From NCBI GenBank assembly GCA_947166165.1, contig CAMVDK010000138.1, positions 1 through 8,206 of the forward strand: a DNA stretch of 8,206 bases, written 5' to 3'. This DNA is from an uncultured Porphyromonadaceae bacterium (lineage in GTDB: Bacteria > Bacteroidota > Bacteroidia > Bacteroidales > Muribaculaceae). This document shows, piece after piece, positions 1 to 8,206 of the stretch. The notes below the pieces were generated by a model, which did no database searches, was not told the DNA's origin, and saw only the letters and a list, made by a program, of their open reading frames with translations. How positions within the stretch are numbered: the first letter of the stretch is position 1; each line of letters opens with the position of its first letter. Both the position numbers and the translations under genes were made by a program.

Positions 1-98
1 CCGCCTTCTTCTGGATGGCGTTCGGGTGCAGTGTCGCCACCATTGCAGTCACCTATCTAGCCGACCGCCGAATCGACCCCGATTACGGACACAAGTAA
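1..98 (+). CDS. C-terminal fragment of an AmpG-like MFS permease
   Basis: Only the last 31 residues are present, read from base 3 to the TAA at 96-98; the rest lies upstream of the window. The visible protein is a final hydrophobic helix (AFFWMAFGCSVATIAVTYLA) followed by a short polar tail, DRRIDPDYGHK. A last membrane helix ending in a charged tail with a DP-[DE]-[YF]-G-K-like finish is typical of Bacteroidota AmpG-like major facilitator permeases, which carry anhydro-muropeptides or related sugars across the inner membrane. The gene stops 7 nt before the next start, so it looks like the upstream member of the same operon. That it is a membrane-protein C-terminus is clear. The AmpG assignment rests on a short tail plus the peptidoglycan-salvage context; another MFS sugar transporter is possible. 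Confidence 0.65.
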   Translation, partial: AFFWMAFGCSVATIAVTYLADRRIDPDYGHK

Positions 99-105
99 TA
101 CAGCT

Positions 106-357
106 ATGGAACCCCAACAACCCTATTTGACCGAAAGGCAAAAAAGAATGATTGAAGCATGCAACAAGGCATTGCTTGATATGATTACTGAGTGTGCTTT
201 GCACGATAGTCTTGTGGTGCTGACCGACCGTAACGACAACCCGATTTGGGTGCGTGCTCGAGAAGTGCTCGAGAAAAACCCAGGTCTGAAAAAGCGGGAT
301 GTGGAATACACCCCAGTGGAAGTGGATATTAAGAAAATAATTAGCGAACGACGATGA
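106..357 (+). CDS. Small conserved-looking protein of unknown function (83 aa)
   Basis: I do not recognise this protein. It is 83 residues, has no signal peptide or membrane segment, and is highly charged, so it is probably cytosolic. Residues 9-33 look like an amphipathic helix with two cysteines (C19, C30). Residues 35-50 (DSLVVLTDRNDNPIWV) look like a beta-strand/turn/strand unit, and the end is lysine- and arginine-rich. It starts 7 nt after the permease stop, and its TGA overlaps the namZ ATG in an ATGA, so it appears translationally coupled to namZ. That arrangement supports it being a real gene. Its GC content is about 46% by hand count (115 of 252), far below the surrounding genes. 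No function is claimed. Confidence 0.75.
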   Translation: MEPQQPYLTERQKRMIEACNKALLDMITECALHDSLVVLTDRNDNPIWVRAREVLEKNPGLKKRDVEYTPVEVDIKKIISERR

Positions 358-1589
358 AACGTATGATTTTGGCCTTGACGGCCGTTGTGATAACTCTCAC
401 GATGGGTGCCGTGGTGAAGCCTGGCATCGAGGTGCTGCGCGATGGCGGCTTCAAGGAGCTGCAGGGCAAGCGCGTGGGCCTGGTGACCAACCCCAGCGGC
501 ATCGACAACAACCTCAAGAGCACCGTCGACATTCTCAACGAGGCCCCAGGCGTGCAACTCGTGGCGCTGTTCGGCCCGGAGCACGGTGTGCGCGGCAATG
601 CGCATGCCGGCGACGCTGTGGGCGACGAGGTTGACCCGGCCACCGGCGTGAAGATGTACTCGCTCTTCGGCAAGACCCACAAGCCCACTGCAGCCATGCT
701 GCGCGACATCGATGTGCTGGTCTACGACATCCAGGACATCGGTTGCCGGAGCTACACCTTCTATGCCACCATGGGCGTGTGTATGGAGGCCTGCGCCGAG
801 TGTGGCAAGGAGTTCATGGTGCTCGACCGCCCCAACCCGCTGGGAGGCAACAAGGTGGAGGGCAATCTGGTGGAAGAGGGCTATTTCTCCTTTGTGAGCA
901 AGTATGCCATTCCATATCTCTATGGCCTCACGCCTGGCGAATTGGCGCGACTGCTCAACGAGGAGGGCCACATCAAGGGCCACGCCAAGCTCACCGTGAT
1001 TCCCATGCAGGGATGGACGCGCGACATGAAGTTCCGCGACACCGGCATGCCGTGGGTGCTGCCCTCGCCGCAGATTCCCGCGCCTGAAAACGCATTTTTC
1101 TATCCCGTGAGCGGCATTCTGGGCGAGCTCTACATCTTCAACACCGGCATTGGCTACACCTTGCCCTTCGAGACCTTTGCCGCCTCGTGGATTGACGCCG
1201 AGCAGCTCGCGCGACGCATGAACGCCCTCAACTTGCCGGGAATGCATTTCCGCCCCATCAACTACAAGCCGTTCTATGCTTTGAGCGTGGCCGTCGACAA
1301 GTCGCTCCAGGAAGTGCACGGCGTGCAGATTTATATCACCGACCTCGACAAGGCCAACTTGGTGCTCACACAGTTCTATTTCCTGCAGGTGATTCACGAG
1401 ATGTATCCCGACAAGCAGCTCTTCGAGCAGAATCCCAAGCGCTATGCCATGTTCGACAAGGTGTGCGGCACCAAGGAGATTCGTGAGCGATTCTGCAAGC
1501 GCTACTGCGTAGAGGACATCGAGTCTTATTTCAACAAGGATGCCGAGGCCTTCAAGGCGCTCTCCAGCAAGTATTATCTCTATCATTGA
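354..1589 (+). CDS. namZ: NamZ, exo-beta-N-acetylmuramidase (DUF1343, GH171)
   Basis: NamZ removes single MurNAc residues from the non-reducing end of peptidoglycan chains or of the MurNAc-GlcNAc disaccharide, feeding MurNAc to the importer and kinase encoded downstream. The 411-aa length fits the family. Residues 1-19 form a Sec-type signal (MKR then a hydrophobic run) without a lipobox cysteine, so a soluble periplasmic enzyme is expected. Family motifs in order are VGLVTNPSG (41-49), GPEHGVRG (74-81, with conserved Glu76 and His77), DIQDIGCRSYTF (125-136), DRPNPLGG (158-165), a YGLTPGELA stretch near 189-197 and LPSPQIPAP (236-244). The usual GRGT-type loop before PFE reads GIGYTLPFE here (265-273), which may mark a Bacteroidota subgroup. 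The start is fixed by the ATGA overlap with the preceding gene and by the signal peptide that follows. Confidence 0.93.
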   Translation: MKRMILALTAVVITLTMGAVVKPGIEVLRDGGFKELQGKRVGLVTNPSGIDNNLKSTVDILNEAPGVQLVALFGPEHGVRGNAHAGDAVGDEVDPATGVKMYSLFGKTHKPTAAMLRDIDVLVYDIQDIGCRSYTFYATMGVCMEACAECGKEFMVLDRPNPLGGNKVEGNLVEEGYFSFVSKYAIPYLYGLTPGELARLLNEEGHIKGHAKLTVIPMQGWTRDMKFRDTGMPWVLPSPQIPAPENAFFYPVSGILGELYIFNTGIGYTLPFETFAASWIDAEQLARRMNALNLPGMHFRPINYKPFYALSVAVDKSLQEVHGVQIYITDLDKANLVLTQFYFLQVIHEMYPDKQLFEQNPKRYAMFDKVCGTKEIRERFCKRYCVEDIESYFNKDAEAFKALSSKYYLYH

Positions 1590-1607
1590 GATCCTTTCAA
1601 CCCATCT

Positions 1608-1633
1608 CCGCAAGCAGCGATGCCATCGCTGCC
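1608..1633. repeat. Palindromic intergenic repeat, copy 1
   Basis: The 61-nt gap between namZ and the dehydrogenase gene contains a perfect palindrome, GCAGCGATGCCATCGCTGC (1614-1632), with 9-nt arms around one central base. In RNA it could form a 7-bp stem with a 5-nt loop. No T-run follows, so it is not a standard intrinsic terminator, and the operon continues across it. A closely similar element lies after the last gene (8157-8182): 22 of 26 aligned bases agree, including the CCGC on the left flank. It may be a REP-like dispersed repeat, an mRNA-stabilising hairpin or a protein-binding site; the sequence alone does not decide. Confidence 0.7.
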
Positions 1634-1650
1634 GTTAAGTCAAAAAGACG

Positions 1651-4448
<2,798 letters not shown>

Positions 4449-4452
<4 letters not shown>

Positions 4453-5600
4453 AAGAATCCAAACGTCTGCTTGCCGTCGACATTCTGCGCGGCATCACCA
4501 TAGCCGGCATGCTGCTGGTCAACAATCCCGGCTCGTGGAGCCATCTCTATGCACCGCTGAAGCATGCCGAGTGGATCGGACTCACGCCCACCGACCTCGT
4601 GTTCCCGTTCTTTGTCTTCGTCATGGGCGTGTCGATGTTCTTCTCGCTGCGCAAGTTCAACTTCAAGCCCACACGGGCGCTTATGGTCAAGGTGGTGCGC
4701 CGCACCGTGGTGCTCTTCCTCATCGGGTGGGCAGTGCAATGGTTCGGCATGTGGCTCCGGGGGCTCTACAACCCCGAGTCGCACTTCTTCGAGCGCATGT
4801 TCGGCGACCTGCGCATTCTGGGCGTCTTCCAGCGTCTGGCGCTGGTCTACTTCTTCGGCTCCATGTGCGCCGTGCTCTTCAAGCAGCGCTTCATACCCTG
4901 GCTCATCGGCCTCATTCTGGTGGTGTATGCCATCATTCTGGGCACGGGCAGCGGATATGAGTTCTCGCTCCACAACATTCTCTCGCGTGTCGACCTGGCC
5001 GTGCTCGGCGACGAGCACATGTACCACGAGAGCGCTTTTGGCGAGAAGCTGGCGCTCGACCCCGAGGGCATCTTGAGCACGCTGCCGTGCATCGCCCATG
5101 TGCTCATCGGCTTCATGGTGGGCAAGTGCCTCACCGAGATTCACGACAACCGCGACCGCATCGTGCAGATTGCCATCTGGGGCAGCGTCATGCTCCTGGT
5201 GGGCTGGCTCCTGCAATATGGCATTCCGTGCAGCAAGAAGGCGTGGACGTCGTCCTACGTGCTCATCACCTGCGGCATGGCCTCGTGCTGCCTGGCCATG
5301 CTCATCTATTTCATCGATGTGCGCGGCCACAAGCGCTGGTGCCGCTTCTTCCAGGCCTTTGGCGTCAACCCGCTGTTCTGCTACCTGGTGGGCACCGTGC
5401 TGGCCATCGCCTTCGGAGCCATCCGCTTCGGCATGGACGGCGACACGCCCATCACGCTCCACACGCTCATCCACGACGCGTGCAAGGCCGTCTTTGTGGT
5501 CGACGAAGCCGCTTCGCTCGCCTATGCCATCATCTTTGTGCTTATCACCTGGTGCTTTGGCTATGCGCTCTACAAAAAGAAAATTTACATAAAAATATAA
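4449..5600 (+). CDS. murT: MurT-like inner-membrane MurNAc transporter (DUF5009/HGSNAT-YeiB-like)
   Basis: The 383-aa protein has about ten hydrophobic segments (roughly 9-25, 48-66, 84-101, 125-144, 148-166, 211-228, 240-258, 269-290, 303-325, 356-376) and a basic, AT-rich-coded tail, KKKIYIKI. It belongs to the heparan-alpha-glucosaminide acetyltransferase-like group: RLLAVDILRGITIAGMLLVN (6-25), HAEWIGLTPTDLVFPFF (39-55), GVFQRLAL (125-132), DPEGILSTLP (204-213) and KKAWTSSYVL (263-272). In T. forsythia a homolog next to a kinase gene and murQ was shown, together with the kinase, to support MurNAc uptake and growth without a PTS; the gene order here is the same. His39 matches the position of the histidine that accepts acetyl groups in HGSNAT, so a transmembrane acetyltransferase is an alternative. 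The ATG overlaps the previous stop (ATGA), suggesting translational coupling. Confidence 0.85.
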
Positions 5601-5694
5601 ACCAAGAGCCGAGAATCAAGCCTCCGGCGGCAATCCGGCATCACGATGTGCCACATAGAGCTGCCCTTGCTTCTTGCTCATAAAGTGCAATTGT
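5601..5694. other. 94-nt gap between murT and murK, longest intergenic gap in the window
   Basis: The gap begins just after the AT-rich end of murT and holds a GC-rich stretch with two CCGG tetranucleotides (5624-5627, 5635-5638) that could pair with each other. A weak GGCAT/GTGCC hairpin overlaps them (5637-5652). No T-run follows either, so I see no clear terminator. No good match to the Bacteroidota promoter (-7 TAnnTTTG with a TTTG-type -33) was found before murK. It may be only a spacer. Confidence 0.35.
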
Positions 5695-6540
5695 ATGATT
5701 TTAATCGCAGACTGCGGGTCGACCAAGATTGATTGGTGCCTGCTCAACGGCAACGAGAAGGTTGCCCAAATCTTCACCACAGGCATGAACGCCCTGCTGC
5801 TCACGCAGGAAGAAATGACCAAGTGCATCCACGACGAACTGCTGCCGCACCTGCCCGGCTATCCCGTCGACGAAGTTTACTACTACGGCGCCGGCATCAT
5901 CAGCGACGACATCAAGAGCCACGTGCGTGGGGCCTTGCAGGCCAACCTGCCGTCGGCCACCCGCATCGAAATCGAGACCGACCTCGTTGGTGCCGCGCGG
6001 GCGCTGTGCGGACGCAACCCCGGCATTGCCTGCATACTGGGCACTGGCTCCAACTCGTGCTATTACGACGGCGATCGCGTCGTCGACAACGTGTCGCCCC
6101 TGGGCTACATTCTCGGCGACGAGGGCAGCGGTGCCGTGATGGGCAAGCTGCTCGTGGGCGACGTGCTCAAGCACCAACTGCCCGAGCACCTGTGCGAAAA
6201 ATTCCTCAAAGAGTACAACACCGACCGCACCCAGATCATCAACGCCGTCTACCGCCAGCCGGCCGCCAACCGCTATCTGGCCCACTTTGCGCCCTTCTTG
6301 CAGAAAAACATCAATGAGCCAGCCATCCACGACCTGGTCTTCAACGCGTTCACGGCCTTCTTTGTGCGCAACGTGGAGAGCTACAAGGGCTACAAAGAGC
6401 TGTCGGTCAACTTTGTGGGGTCCATCGCCTTTGTCCAGAAGCCGGTCTTGCTCGAGGCCGCTGCCGCGCGCGGCATCACCGTGGGCACCATCATCCAGAA
6501 CCCCATGGAGGGACTCATCAAGTATCACAGCACAAAGTAA
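5695..6540 (+). CDS. murK: MurK, N-acetylmuramate/N-acetylglucosamine kinase (BadF/BadG ATPase family)
   Basis: MurK phosphorylates incoming MurNAc (and usually GlcNAc) at O-6 with ATP in the cytoplasm, giving MurNAc-6-phosphate for MurQ. The ASKHA kinase fold is visible: the phosphate-1 loop DCGSTKIDW (6-14), the catalytic-aspartate region ETDLVGAARALCG (94-106, Asp96), the phosphate-2 loop GTGSNS (116-121), GYILGDEGSG (137-146) and a C-terminal adenosine-side motif NFVGSIAF. The 281-aa length is normal for the family. I place the start at ATG 5695, giving MILIADCGSTK, rather than at the upstream in-frame TTG at 5674. The family begins directly with the first beta-strand, and the seven extra residues resemble no signal or domain. 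The stop lies 12 nt before murQ. Confidence 0.9.
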   Translation: MILIADCGSTKIDWCLLNGNEKVAQIFTTGMNALLLTQEEMTKCIHDELLPHLPGYPVDEVYYYGAGIISDDIKSHVRGALQANLPSATRIEIETDLVGAARALCGRNPGIACILGTGSNSCYYDGDRVVDNVSPLGYILGDEGSGAVMGKLLVGDVLKHQLPEHLCEKFLKEYNTDRTQIINAVYRQPAANRYLAHFAPFLQKNINEPAIHDLVFNAFTAFFVRNVESYKGYKELSVNFVGSIAFVQKPVLLEAAAARGITVGTIIQNPMEGLIKYHSTK

Positions 6541-6552
6541 CAGCAAATCCGA

Positions 6553-7371
6553 ATGGCTTTCATCAAAATCAGCGAGCAACCCTCGCTCTACAACGACCTA
6601 GAAACGAAGTCGGTACACCAAATCCTCACCGAAATCAACCAGGAGGACCACAAGGTGGCCGATGCTGTTCAGCAGGCCATACCGCAAATCGAGAAACTCG
6701 TCAACGCCATCGTCGAGCGCATGCATCGTGGCGGGCGCATCTTCTACATGGGCGCCGGCACCAGCGGCCGGCTCGGGGTGCTCGACGCCAGCGAAATCCC
6801 GCCCACCTTCGGCATGGACCCGGGGTGGATTATCGGCATCATTGCCGGTGGCGACGTGGCCCTGCGCAGCGCTGTCGAGAACGCCGAGGACGACACCCAT
6901 CAGGGATGGCTCGACTTGCAGCAATACAATGTCAACGACCGCGACACCGTGATTGGCATTGCCGCGTCGGGCACCACACCCTACGTGATCGGTGCCCTGC
7001 GCGACGCGCGGGAGCATGGGTGCCTCACGGCGGCCATCACCAGCAACCCCGACGCGCCCATCAGCCACGAGGCAGAGATTCCCATCGAGATGATTGTCGG
7101 GCCGGAATACGTCACCGGCAGCTCGCGCATGAAGAGCGGCACCGGGCAGAAACTCATCTGCAACATGATTTCGACCAGCGTCATGATCAAGATGGGGCGC
7201 GTCAAGGGCAACAAGATGGTCAACATGCAGCTCACCAACCAGAAGCTCGTCGACCGTGGCACGCGCTGGCTCGTGGAGATGCTCGGCATCGGCTACGACG
7301 AGGCCAAACGCCTGCTCCTGCTCCACGGCTCGGTGAAGCGCGCCGAGGAGGCCTACAGGCAGCGGCGCTGA
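6553..7371 (+). CDS. murQ: MurQ, N-acetylmuramic acid 6-phosphate etherase
   Basis: MurQ cleaves the lactyl ether of MurNAc-6-phosphate, giving GlcNAc-6-phosphate and D-lactate; the first product enters amino-sugar metabolism. The 272-aa protein is a single SIS-fold enzyme. Visible motifs are QPSLYNDLETKS (9-20), the sugar-phosphate loop GAGTSGRLGVLDASEIPPTFG (67-87), GDVALRSAVENAEDD (100-114), AASGTTPYVIGAL (137-149) and TGSSRMKSGTGQK (188-200). Glu81 and Glu112 match the two catalytic glutamates known from E. coli MurQ (Glu83 and Glu114). It is somewhat shorter than E. coli MurQ, mainly at the C-terminus, where the closing helices LLLLHGSVKRAEEAYRQRR remain, so it looks intact. It follows murK by 12 nt and clearly shares its transcript. 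Confidence 0.96.
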   Translation: MAFIKISEQPSLYNDLETKSVHQILTEINQEDHKVADAVQQAIPQIEKLVNAIVERMHRGGRIFYMGAGTSGRLGVLDASEIPPTFGMDPGWIIGIIAGGDVALRSAVENAEDDTHQGWLDLQQYNVNDRDTVIGIAASGTTPYVIGALRDAREHGCLTAAITSNPDAPISHEAEIPIEMIVGPEYVTGSSRMKSGTGQKLICNMISTSVMIKMGRVKGNKMVNMQLTNQKLVDRGTRWLVEMLGIGYDEAKRLLLLHGSVKRAEEAYRQRR

Positions 7372-7418
7372 ACGTCGCATGTCCCGACACTGTCTCAACT
7401 CATCGATATTTGGCAAAA

Positions 7419-8144
7419 ATGAAACATCACCTCATCATCGTGGCTTGCCTGCTGGTGGCCCTCGCCTCATGTGCGCAATCGAAAGAGGCCACCAGCACCG
7501 ATGCCGCCGGCACCAAGGCTCCAGCTAGCGCAATCGTCGAGAATCGCCAAGCCAACGGCGACGTGTACTATGCCCGCCGCGCCACGCTCTTCGACCTCCT
7601 GCCCGTGGGCGAGAGCGACATCATCATGCTCGGCAACAGCCTCACCGACGGCGCCGAGTGGAACGAACTGCTCGACAATCCCAACGTCAAAAACCGGGGC
7701 ATTGTGGGCGACATCGTCCAGGGCCTCTATGAGCGCATGAAGCCCATTCTGGTGGGGCAGCCCGCCAAAGTATTCATCATGAGCGGCGTCAACGATGTGT
7801 CGCATGGCGTGACGGCCGACAGCATTGCACGCGCCACCGAAAAGCTCATCGTGCTCATCAAGGCCTACAGCCCGCGCACCAAGATCTACCTCCAGTCCAT
7901 GCTCCCGTTCAACAACCAGGTGCGCGAGTGGAAGCTCCTCGTGGGGCGCGAGCAGGTGGTGGTCGACGCCAACCGCCTCCTCGAGCAGGTGGCCCGACGG
8001 CAGGAAGTGACCTGGATCAACCTCTACCCCCTCTTTGCCGACGAGCAGGGCCGCCTCCGTGCCGAGTACACCAACGACGGCCTTCACCTTCTCGGCCCCG
8101 CCTACCTCGTCTGGCGCGACGCCATCAAGCCATATGTGAAGTAG
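7419..8144 (+). CDS. SGNH/GDSL-family esterase, predicted lipoprotein
   Basis: This 241-aa protein has a lipoprotein signal: a hydrophobic run ending LVALASC, with Cys18 as the predicted lipidation site, then a Ser/Thr/Ala-rich linker to about residue 38. The catalytic domain shows SGNH blocks: block I GNSLTD (72-77, Ser74 nucleophile, Asn in place of the Asp of GDSL), block II NRGIVGD (92-98), block III GVND (123-126, Asn125) and block V DGLHL (220-224, Asp220 and His223). All catalytic residues are present. Such enzymes deacylate sugars or other small esters. In this operon a role in removing O-acetyl groups from peptidoglycan or MurNAc is plausible but unproven. Only a weak acidic patch follows Cys18, so periplasmic versus surface location is open. 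The ATG at 7419 lies 47 nt after murQ. The frame is open farther upstream, but the signal peptide fixes this start. Confidence 0.88.
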   Translation: MKHHLIIVACLLVALASCAQSKEATSTDAAGTKAPASAIVENRQANGDVYYARRATLFDLLPVGESDIIMLGNSLTDGAEWNELLDNPNVKNRGIVGDIVQGLYERMKPILVGQPAKVFIMSGVNDVSHGVTADSIARATEKLIVLIKAYSPRTKIYLQSMLPFNNQVREWKLLVGREQVVVDANRLLEQVARRQEVTWINLYPLFADEQGRLRAEYTNDGLHLLGPAYLVWRDAIKPYVK

Positions 8145-8156
8145 CAAGTCTCAAAA

Positions 8157-8182
8157 CCGCGAGCGGCGATCCCATCGCCGCC
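8157..8182. repeat. Palindromic intergenic repeat, copy 2
   Basis: Twelve nt after the esterase stop lies GCGGCGATCCCATCGCCGC (8163-8181): two perfect 8-nt arms around CCC. It has the same length, centre and left flank (CCGC) as the element at 1608-1633. One difference is a compensatory swap, an A-T pair in copy 1 becoming a G-C pair here. No T-run follows on the + strand, so an intrinsic terminator is not supported. On the - strand a short TTTT lies a few bases beyond the hairpin, a weak hint of terminator activity for a possible convergent gene outside the window. Confidence 0.7.
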
Positions 8183-8206
8183 CCCAAGCAAGTCGCGCCA
8201 TGCCCA

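Noticed and set aside
123..1613. 496-aa open frame on the - strand opposite namZ
   Set aside because: It is a by-product of GC-rich codon use. The + strand frame has strong family motifs, while this one is His/Val/Leu-rich with no domain. The same applies to the long - strand frames at 1597-2934, 3037-4431, 4428-5474 and 6598-7416.
1614..1632. Intrinsic terminator between namZ and the dehydrogenase gene
   Set aside because: The hairpin is strong but lacks a following T-run, and the pathway genes continue in the same direction.
5674..5694. TTG-initiated upstream extension of murK
   Set aside because: It adds seven residues before a family-typical N-terminus. The ATG at 5695 gives the expected first strand and phosphate loop.
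7404..7412. Possible Bacteroidota -7 promoter element (GATATTTG) just before the esterase gene
   Set aside because: It matches most of TAnnTTTG, but no TTTG-type -33 element lies at proper spacing, and transcription would start almost at the ATG. Probably chance in an AT-rich leader.
6825..8144. 439-aa open frame that would extend the esterase upstream through murQ
   Set aside because: The first 198 codons overlap murQ out of frame and give Arg/His-rich low-complexity protein. The lipoprotein signal starting at 7419 marks the true start.

Overview
The window is one uninterrupted, co-directional (+ strand) gene block from a GC-rich bacterium, most likely a member of the Bacteroidales (phylum Bacteroidota). 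Three things point there. The kinase/etherase pair sits directly behind a DUF5009/HGSNAT-type membrane protein, the MurTKQ order described for Tannerella forsythia. The start codons lack Shine-Dalgarno sequences and have A-rich leaders instead. The proteins read like Bacteroidales sequences. GC content is roughly 60% or more by eye, which is high for the group, so a genus cannot be named.

Layout: (1) bases 1-98, the C-terminal end of an AmpG-like major facilitator permease; (2) 106-357, an unrecognised 83-aa protein, clearly more AT-rich than its neighbours; (3) 354-1589, NamZ (DUF1343, GH171), a secreted exo-beta-N-acetylmuramidase; (4) 1651-4452, a large FAD plus iron-sulfur D-2-hydroxyacid dehydrogenase, probably a D-lactate dehydrogenase; (5) 4449-5600, MurT, an inner-membrane MurNAc transporter candidate; (6) 5695-6540, MurK, an amino-sugar kinase; (7) 6553-7371, MurQ, the MurNAc-6-phosphate etherase; (8) 7419-8144, an SGNH/GDSL esterase lipoprotein. 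Most junctions are very short (7 and 12 nt gaps, and two ATGA start/stop overlaps), which implies an operon.

Read together, the genes form a peptidoglycan salvage pathway. NamZ releases MurNAc from peptidoglycan fragments in the periplasm, perhaps after the lipoprotein esterase removes acetyl groups. MurT carries MurNAc across the inner membrane, while the AmpG-like permease would offer a second route for larger muropeptides. MurK makes MurNAc-6-phosphate, and MurQ splits it into GlcNAc-6-phosphate and D-lactate. The dehydrogenase would then oxidise that D-lactate to pyruvate and pass electrons toward the respiratory chain. Its position between namZ and murT, overlapping murT, is the most interesting feature: the operon appears to carry its own enzyme for the by-product of MurQ.

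Two intergenic gaps, after namZ and after the esterase gene, carry matching 19-nt palindromes (22 of 26 aligned bases identical, with a compensatory base-pair change). They bracket the five-gene block dehydrogenase-murT-murK-murQ-esterase. No RNA genes, insertion sequences, CRISPR arrays, regulator genes or confident promoters were seen. No gene-free stretch exceeds about 100 bases.
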